From Vulcanimicrobiota bacterium (GTDB lineage Bacteria > Vulcanimicrobiota > Xenobia > Xenobiales > Xenobiaceae): a stretch of 64,000 nt of DNA. Positions 59,720 to 64,000 of this stretch are shown one piece after another. The notes beneath the pieces were generated by a model. It made no database searches, was not told the DNA's origin, and saw nothing but the letters and a program-made list of their open reading frames with translations. A program made the position numbers and the translations under genes. How positions within the stretch are numbered: position 1 is the first letter of the stretch; each line of letters opens with the position of its first letter. Location: the NCBI GenBank assembly GCA_944322965.1, contig CALUQR010000001.1, forward strand, positions 391,815 through 455,814. Reading direction: 5' to 3'.

Positions 59720-61078
59720 ATGCGCAAAATGTTGTGTGGGTTGGCCTTGGCGGCCTCTTTAGCCGGCGCCACCCCCGCCCTAGCTCAGGAGGGGGGAGGA
59801 GAGATAGAGGTCCCCTTTACCCAATTCCAACTGGCCAACGGGCTGCAAGTTATCCTCCATGAGGATCATACTATCCCCGTCGTCCATACTAATATTTGGT
59901 ACCGCGTAGGCTCTTGTAACGAGCAGGTCGGGCGCACCGGTTTTGCCCACCTCTTCGAGCATTTGATGTTTGAAGGCTCGGGCCACGTGCGCGAGGGCGA
60001 GTTCGACCGCCTCTTAGAGAGCGTAGGGGGCTCCAATAACGCCTCTACCTCTAGCGACCGCACTAACTATTACTGCTCGGTACCCTCCTGCGCTTTGGAA
60101 TTGCCCCTCTTCTTGGAGTCCGACCGCATGGGTTTCCTCTTAGACTCCATGTCCCCCAACGTAGTCGACGCCCAGCGGGACGTAGTGAAAAATGAGATGC
60201 GCCAGAGCTATCTCAATCGCCCTTACGGCCGCATCTGGATGGAGTTGCCGCGCCTGCTCTATCCTAAGGACCATCCCTACAATTGGCCGGTCATCGGCTC
60301 TATGGAGGACCTCTCCGCGGCCGGTTACCAAGACGTAGTCGACTTCTTTAAAAAGTTCTATCTGCCCAATAACGCTAGCTTAGTCATAGCGGGCGATATC
60401 GATCCGGTTGAGACTAAGGCTTTAGTCGAAAAGTGGTTTGGGGAGATCAAGCCCGGCCCTGAGGTGACCAAGGTCAGCGCGGAGCCCGTCAAGTTGGAGG
60501 GGATCGTCAAGAAGACGATCGAGGATAAGGTGGCCTTGCCCTTGAGGATGCAAGTTTGGCCCACGCCCCCCCTCTACGCTAAAGGGGACGCCGATATGGA
60601 TGTCTTGGCCTCCATCTTAGCCGGGGGCAAGAATTCGCGCCTCTATAAGCGCTTAGTCTATGAATTGGAGATCGCCCAAGCGGTCTCCGCCATGCAGAGC
60701 TCCTCCAACCTGGGCTCCTTCTTTGCCGTCCAGTATATCCCCCGTCCGGGCGTCAGCTTAGAGAAGATCCAGGCTATCGTGGCCGAGGAGATTACCAAAT
60801 TACAGAACGAGCCTCCCACCCCCCAGGAGATTGAGCGCGTGGTCAATATGACCGAATCTTCCTACTTCGCCACCGTGGAGCATGTCTCCGAGAAGGCCGA
60901 TCTGCTCAATAATTACTGGGTCCACTTCGGTAACCCCGACTCCTTCGACGCCGATTTAGAGCGCTATCGCCAAGTTACGCCCCAATCGGTCATGGAGTGC
61001 GCGCGCCAGTACTTAGACTTGCAAAAGTATGTGGAGCTGACCGTAGTTCCTGAAAAAGAGGAGGCCCCCCATGTTTAA
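59720..61078 (+). CDS. M16 family zinc peptidase (catalytic partner), exported
   Basis: The 452-residue protein has a signal peptide (residues 1-22, cut after TPALA) and the M16 zinc motif HLFEH (H77, E80, H81), followed by VVKNEMRQ with the distal Glu. This is the active subunit of the pitrilysin/processing-peptidase family, which degrades peptides in the cell envelope. An AGGAG lies before the ATG. The stop overlaps the start of the inactive partner by eight bases. Confidence 0.95.
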   Translation: MRKMLCGLALAASLAGATPALAQEGGGEIEVPFTQFQLANGLQVILHEDHTIPVVHTNIWYRVGSCNEQVGRTGFAHLFEHLMFEGSGHVREGEFDRLLESVGGSNNASTSSDRTNYYCSVPSCALELPLFLESDRMGFLLDSMSPNVVDAQRDVVKNEMRQSYLNRPYGRIWMELPRLLYPKDHPYNWPVIGSMEDLSAAGYQDVVDFFKKFYLPNNASLVIAGDIDPVETKALVEKWFGEIKPGPEVTKVSAEPVKLEGIVKKTIEDKVALPLRMQVWPTPPLYAKGDADMDVLASILAGGKNSRLYKRLVYELEIAQAVSAMQSSSNLGSFFAVQYIPRPGVSLEKIQAIVAEEITKLQNEPPTPQEIERVVNMTESSYFATVEHVSEKADLLNNYWVHFGNPDSFDADLERYRQVTPQSVMECARQYLDLQKYVELTVVPEKEEAPHV

Positions 61079-62609
61079 CTTTCGCCTCACCCCCCTGGTG
61101 CTCGCTTTAGGAATTTCATTGATGATGGGAGCGCAATCTATGGCCCAAGATCAGCAGATAATTCACCCCGACCGCAACCATCCCCCGGCGATCGGCCAGC
61201 CCAAAGCGGTGACTATCCCTCCCATAGTCAAGCGCACTCTCTCCAACGGGATCCCGGTCTGGTTTATTGAGCGCCAGAGCACCCCCTTGGCTACGGTAGC
61301 CCTCTTCGTGCGGGCCGGGGCCTCCGATGAACCGGCGGCCAAGATGGGTTTAGCGGCCTTAACCGCCGAGTGTTTAGATGAGGGTACGGAAAAGTATGAC
61401 GCTTTGAAGTTCGCCGAGGAGACGGAGAATTTAGGGGCCTATTTAAGTATCGACCCCGCCTACTTTGGGAGCACTATCTCCTTGACCGTCCCCAATAAAC
61501 GCTTAGCGGCCGGCTTAGATCTTATGGCCCAGGCCGTCCTCCATCCCACCTTCCCCCAGGAGGAGATCCAGCGCATTAAGGGCCGGGCCCTGACCTCCTT
61601 CGTACAGCAGCGCCAGGATCCCAGCACTCTGGCTAGTTGCGCCTTTATGAAGACTATCTACGCCTCCCAGCCGGAGAATAGGCAAGGTTACTCCGTCAAC
61701 GGTCAGGCCGATACTTTCGCCACTTTGACTCGCGAGGATATCCAGGACTTCTACCAGCGCCACTACCAGCCCCAGCAGGCGACGATAGCCGTCACCGGGC
61801 GGGTCAATGTCGATGAGGTCTGTAAACTCTTAGAGAAGGAGTTTGGTCAGTGGCAGGCCTCTCCCAAGAGCGAGGCCCAAGTGGCCCAAGACTTTAAAGA
61901 TGGGCTCAGCCAGCCGGCCGCTCAGCCCCAAGCTGAGGGTAAGGTCCTCTCCGAAAAGGGCTTTGAGCATACGATCTACGTAGTCGACCGCCCCGGTTCG
62001 CCCCAATCCGTCCTGCGGGTGGGGAGAGTAGGGTTTGCCCGCTCTACCCCCCACTTCTTCCCCTTGCGGGTTATGAATACGGCCTTGGGCGGCTCCTTTA
62101 TGTCCCGCCTCAACCAGAACTTGCGCGAGGAGCACGGTTACACCTACGGCGCCCGCTCCATGTTAGTCTTTAGAGTGGAGCCCGGCCCCTTCTGCGTGGC
62201 CACCGACGTCCAAGCGGATAAGACGGTAGCCGCCCTGCGCGAGATCTTAAAAGAGATCGAAGAGATGCGGCAGCCCCTGCCCCAAGATGAGTTGGAGCGG
62301 ACGCGCAACTATATCTGCTACGGTTACCCCCAGTCCTTTGAGACTAGCCTCAACTTAGCCCAGCGCATCTTAGAGATGCAGCTCTACAACCTGCCCGACG
62401 ATTATTACGATACCTACGTAGCCAACGTAGAGAGCGTAGACCAGAAGGCTATGGGCCCCTTGCGCCTGACCTTCTTCGATCCGCGGGCCATGAAGATCGT
62501 AGTGGTGGGCGACGCTCAGGCTATCGCCAAGCAGTTGGAGGGTCTGCGCGGTTGGAAGATGGAGATCTTGCCCGTCGACTCCTTTATGGGTCGCGAAGTT
62601 AAGCCCTAA
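61071..62609 (+). CDS. M16 family peptidase-like protein (inactive partner), exported
   Basis: The 512-residue protein has a signal peptide (about 1-25, cut after QSMA) and the M16 fold (LSNGIPVWFIERQSTPLATVALFVRAGAS). The HxxEH site is replaced by LTAEC (GLAALTAECLDEGT), so it lacks zinc ligands. In this family, a subunit without the zinc site pairs with an active one, here the gene just upstream with an eight-base overlap. The C-terminal RNYICYGYPQSFETS segment fits the conserved Arg/Tyr region of M16 partners. Confidence 0.93.
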   Translation: MFNFRLTPLVLALGISLMMGAQSMAQDQQIIHPDRNHPPAIGQPKAVTIPPIVKRTLSNGIPVWFIERQSTPLATVALFVRAGASDEPAAKMGLAALTAECLDEGTEKYDALKFAEETENLGAYLSIDPAYFGSTISLTVPNKRLAAGLDLMAQAVLHPTFPQEEIQRIKGRALTSFVQQRQDPSTLASCAFMKTIYASQPENRQGYSVNGQADTFATLTREDIQDFYQRHYQPQQATIAVTGRVNVDEVCKLLEKEFGQWQASPKSEAQVAQDFKDGLSQPAAQPQAEGKVLSEKGFEHTIYVVDRPGSPQSVLRVGRVGFARSTPHFFPLRVMNTALGGSFMSRLNQNLREEHGYTYGARSMLVFRVEPGPFCVATDVQADKTVAALREILKEIEEMRQPLPQDELERTRNYICYGYPQSFETSLNLAQRILEMQLYNLPDDYYDTYVANVESVDQKAMGPLRLTFFDPRAMKIVVVGDAQAIAKQLEGLRGWKMEILPVDSFMGREVKP

Positions 62610-62627
62610 ACTCCTTCTCTCGCCCTA

Positions 62628-62661
62628 GGGAGCCCGCCCGCAGGGCGGGCTCCCATTTTCT
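62628..62661 (+). terminator. Intrinsic terminator after M16 gene pair
   Basis: A perfect 12-bp stem (GGGAGCCCGCCC with GGGCGGGCTCCC) has a GCA loop and is followed by ATTTTCTTT. Confidence 0.9.
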
Positions 62662-62685
62662 TTGCTCTAGAAGGGCTTTGGCAGC

Positions 62686-62714
62686 TTGACAGAGCTATTC
62701 TTTTCCCTTAAAAA
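62686..62714 (+). promoter_or_regulatory. Promoter of the acidic mini-protein gene
   Basis: TTGACA (62686-62691) is followed after 17 bases by TAAAAA (62709-62714). The -35 is perfect and the -10 matches four of six positions. Confidence 0.65.
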
Positions 62715-62765
62715 GTAAACTTAGTAAGCGGTTCTGATTGAAGAACCTTGGAGGAGATTTTGACC

Positions 62766-62999
62766 ATGTTGGACTTTGAAGATCGTTTATGGGCTCGTCG
62801 GGATCCCGAGGATTGGGAAGACGAAGATGAATATAACGACGAGGATGAAGATTGGGACGAAGAGGAAGAAGACGAAGAAGATTGGGATTGGGACGACGAA
62901 GCTGAAGAGGATTGGGAAGACGAGGATCTAGACGACGAAGATTGGGATGAAGACGACGAAGACGAAGATGACGAGGACTGGGACGACGACGAAGAGTAG
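62766..62999 (+). CDS. Asp/Glu/Trp-rich acidic small protein, unknown
   Basis: The 77-residue protein starts at the ATG at 62766 with GGAGGAG nine bases upstream. After MLDFEDRLWARRDPEDW it consists almost only of Asp, Glu and regularly spaced Trp (EEDWEDEDLDDEDWDED). The frame is free of stops and closely bounded by promoter and terminator, and codons for Asp and Glu vary (GAT/GAC, GAA/GAG), which argues for real translation rather than a simple repeat. A DNA mimic, a metal binder, a buffer or an RNA-polymerase-interacting peptide are guesses. No family is recognised. It is a single-gene unit. Confidence 0.8.
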   Translation: MLDFEDRLWARRDPEDWEDEDEYNDEDEDWDEEEEDEEDWDWDDEAEEDWEDEDLDDEDWDEDDEDEDDEDWDDDEE

Positions 63000-63031
63000 T
63001 CCCTAGCCTCTAGAGGTCTAGGATCCAAAGC

Positions 63032-63076
63032 GGGGGCGGGTCTCGCCAAGAGGGGAGACCCGCCCCCTTAATCTTT
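63032..63076 (+). terminator. Intrinsic terminator after acidic mini-protein gene
   Basis: A 13-bp stem (GGGGGCGGGTCTC with GAGACCCGCCCCC) has a 10-base loop and is followed by TTAATCTTT. Confidence 0.88.
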
Positions 63077-63095
63077 ATGGAGTTAGTAGTCTAAA

Positions 63096-64000
63096 ATGCA
63101 AAAACGCCCCGTACCGACGCGCGAATTACAATTCCCCTTAGAGGCTCTGCCCACCCCCAAGGGGCAGTTGCTGGCCCCGCTAGGGCCAGAGAGTAAAGCC
63201 AGCGCTTACGGGGTGGCCCCGGGCGATTTGGCCCTCTGTATGGTGGGGGGCAAGAAGAAGGGGGCCCGCCAATCTTGGTTGCGCCAGGTCTTAGAGCCCG
63301 GGGTGGGCCGCCAAGAGGCCCCCTGCCCCCACTTTGGCTTCTGCGGGGGCTGCAGCTTCCAACACTTAAATTACCAGCGGCAGTTGCGCTTAAAGACGGG
63401 GGCTTTAGAGGAGCGCCTGCGCCAATTGGAGGAGGGGGTAGAGATCTGGCCCGCCCAAGGGGCGCCCACCCCCTGGTATTACCGCAGTAAGGTAGAGTTT
63501 AGCTTTATTAAAGAGGATTTGGGCTTCAATCTGCGCGGCCTCTTCCAGAAGGTTACGCCGGTGCGGGAGTGCCTCATAGCCCCGCCCCCCAACCGCCAGA
63601 TCTTAGAGCGGGTACGCCAGTGGCAGAAAAAGTACGCCCTGCCCGGTTGGGACCCGCGCCTAAACGAGGGGCTCTTGCGCTACTTAATAGTGCGCTACTC
63701 CTTCTATAAGCGCCAATTCTTAGTAGCCTTAGTTACGACTACCCCCGCCCCCCAGAACCCGGCGGCCGACCCCGCCCTCTGGCAAGAGCTGGCTCAGAGC
63801 CTCATGGCTATCCCCGGGGCCCAAGGGGTGATCCACGTCTACCACGACGGCTTAAGCCCCGTAGCTAGCGGCCAGAGCGAAGAATTATTGGCGGGCAAGG
63901 AAGAGATTATAGAGCGGGTCAACGACCTAGAGTTCTCTTTGGGCTGGCGCTCCTTCTTCCAATCTAATCCCCCCGCCTACGCCCAGATGTTGGCCCAAGC
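63096..64000 (+). CDS. TrmA/RlmD-family RNA methyltransferase, N-terminal part (cut by window end)
   Basis: The frame opens at ATG 63096 and has no stop to the window end, so about 301 residues are visible. An N-terminal TRAM-like part is followed by the [4Fe-4S] motif C-x5-C-x2-C (CPHFGFCGGCSFQHL, near residues 76-90), the usual YYRSKVEFSF segment and SFFQSNPPAYAQML, which precedes the SAM domain. This is the uracil-5-methyltransferase family that modifies 23S rRNA (RlmD/RumA) or tRNA. The catalytic Cys and SAM motifs lie outside the window. Confidence 0.88.
   Translation, partial: MQKRPVPTRELQFPLEALPTPKGQLLAPLGPESKASAYGVAPGDLALCMVGGKKKGARQSWLRQVLEPGVGRQEAPCPHFGFCGGCSFQHLNYQRQLRLKTGALEERLRQLEEGVEIWPAQGAPTPWYYRSKVEFSFIKEDLGFNLRGLFQKVTPVRECLIAPPPNRQILERVRQWQKKYALPGWDPRLNEGLLRYLIVRYSFYKRQFLVALVTTTPAPQNPAADPALWQELAQSLMAIPGAQGVIHVYHDGLSPVASGQSEELLAGKEEIIERVNDLEFSLGWRSFFQSNPPAYAQMLAQ

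Noticed and set aside
62708-63049. Serine-only 113-residue frame on the minus strand
   Set aside because: It is the antisense of the acidic gene (GAA/GAT/GAC read as TTC/ATC/GTC-shifted Ser codons). The plus-strand gene has the promoter, ribosome site and terminator.
1-64000. CRISPR arrays, insertion sequences, integrases or prophage genes
   Set aside because: No regularly spaced direct repeats, transposase or integrase motifs were seen; the large pilin paralogues and the inverted repeat do not qualify.

Overview
This window is a stretch of bacterial chromosome. It is moderately GC-rich, gene-dense and free of obvious insertion sequences or CRISPR arrays. Housekeeping markers include rho, dnaG-rpoD, glmU-prs-ctc-pth (a gene order found in many bacteria), metF and a tRNA-Leu. 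Lifestyle markers include a minor-pilin cluster, Hanks-type kinases with FHA and TPR partners, a molybdo-flavin-family oxidoreductase lacking its flavin subunit, cofD of coenzyme F420 synthesis, a squalene/phytoene-synthase-type gene and paired M16 peptidases. Sigma-70 promoters (TTGACA, 17-bp spacer, TATAAT-like) and AGGAGG ribosome sites are recognisable. The host is probably an uncultivated bacterium from a lineage rich in Ser/Thr kinases and F420, such as the Eremiobacterota/Xenobia or Chloroflexota neighbourhood. That placement is an inference and is not fixed by the sequence.

Layout. 1-5.4 kb: end of an ABC exporter operon, rho with a long disordered insertion, and a radical SAM gene. 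5.4-7.4 kb: cytosolic kinase-TPR protein. 7.4-15.7 kb: divergent minor-pilin cluster (GspH-like, PilV-like, PilW-like and two large tandem GspK/PilX-like paralogues). 15.8-17 kb: ATP-grasp enzyme. 17-28.9 kb: seven minus-strand genes, comprising a tail-anchored degenerate kinase, a receptor-like kinase with a possible ligand-binding C-terminal part, an FHA membrane protein, cofD, a YfhO-type membrane protein, a tetratrico-like protein and the oxidoreductase. 29.1-38.4 kb: dnaG, rpoD, an exported pseudopilin-like protein, a DEAD-box helicase, a DUF362 protein and a nucleoside kinase.

38.5-49.8 kb is the most accessory-looking part. It holds two small unknown proteins, two tandem paralogues with a central zinc ribbon, a beta-class DNA methyltransferase and a 2063-residue DUF4011/SF1 helicase with a Vsr-like nuclease domain. 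That architecture matches the single-protein Hhe defence system. It is followed by a 440-nt non-coding block with very stable hairpins and a perfect 29-bp inverted repeat.

49.8-64 kb returns to conserved functions. It contains a DUF2156 protein, an unusual CYTH-glycosyltransferase fusion, hpnD-like and EamA-like genes, tRNA-Leu, pth-ctc-prs-glmU, a ferredoxin with a long structured leader, metF, the M16 pair, a 77-residue Asp/Glu/Trp protein with strong expression signals, and the start of a TrmA/RlmD-type RNA methyltransferase cut by the window edge.

The most notable items are the helicase-nuclease/methyltransferase pair with its neighbouring zinc-ribbon paralogues, the kinase/degenerate kinase/FHA signalling set, the CYTH-GT2 fusion, the leader RNAs before ctc and the ferredoxin gene, and the acidic Trp-rich mini-protein.
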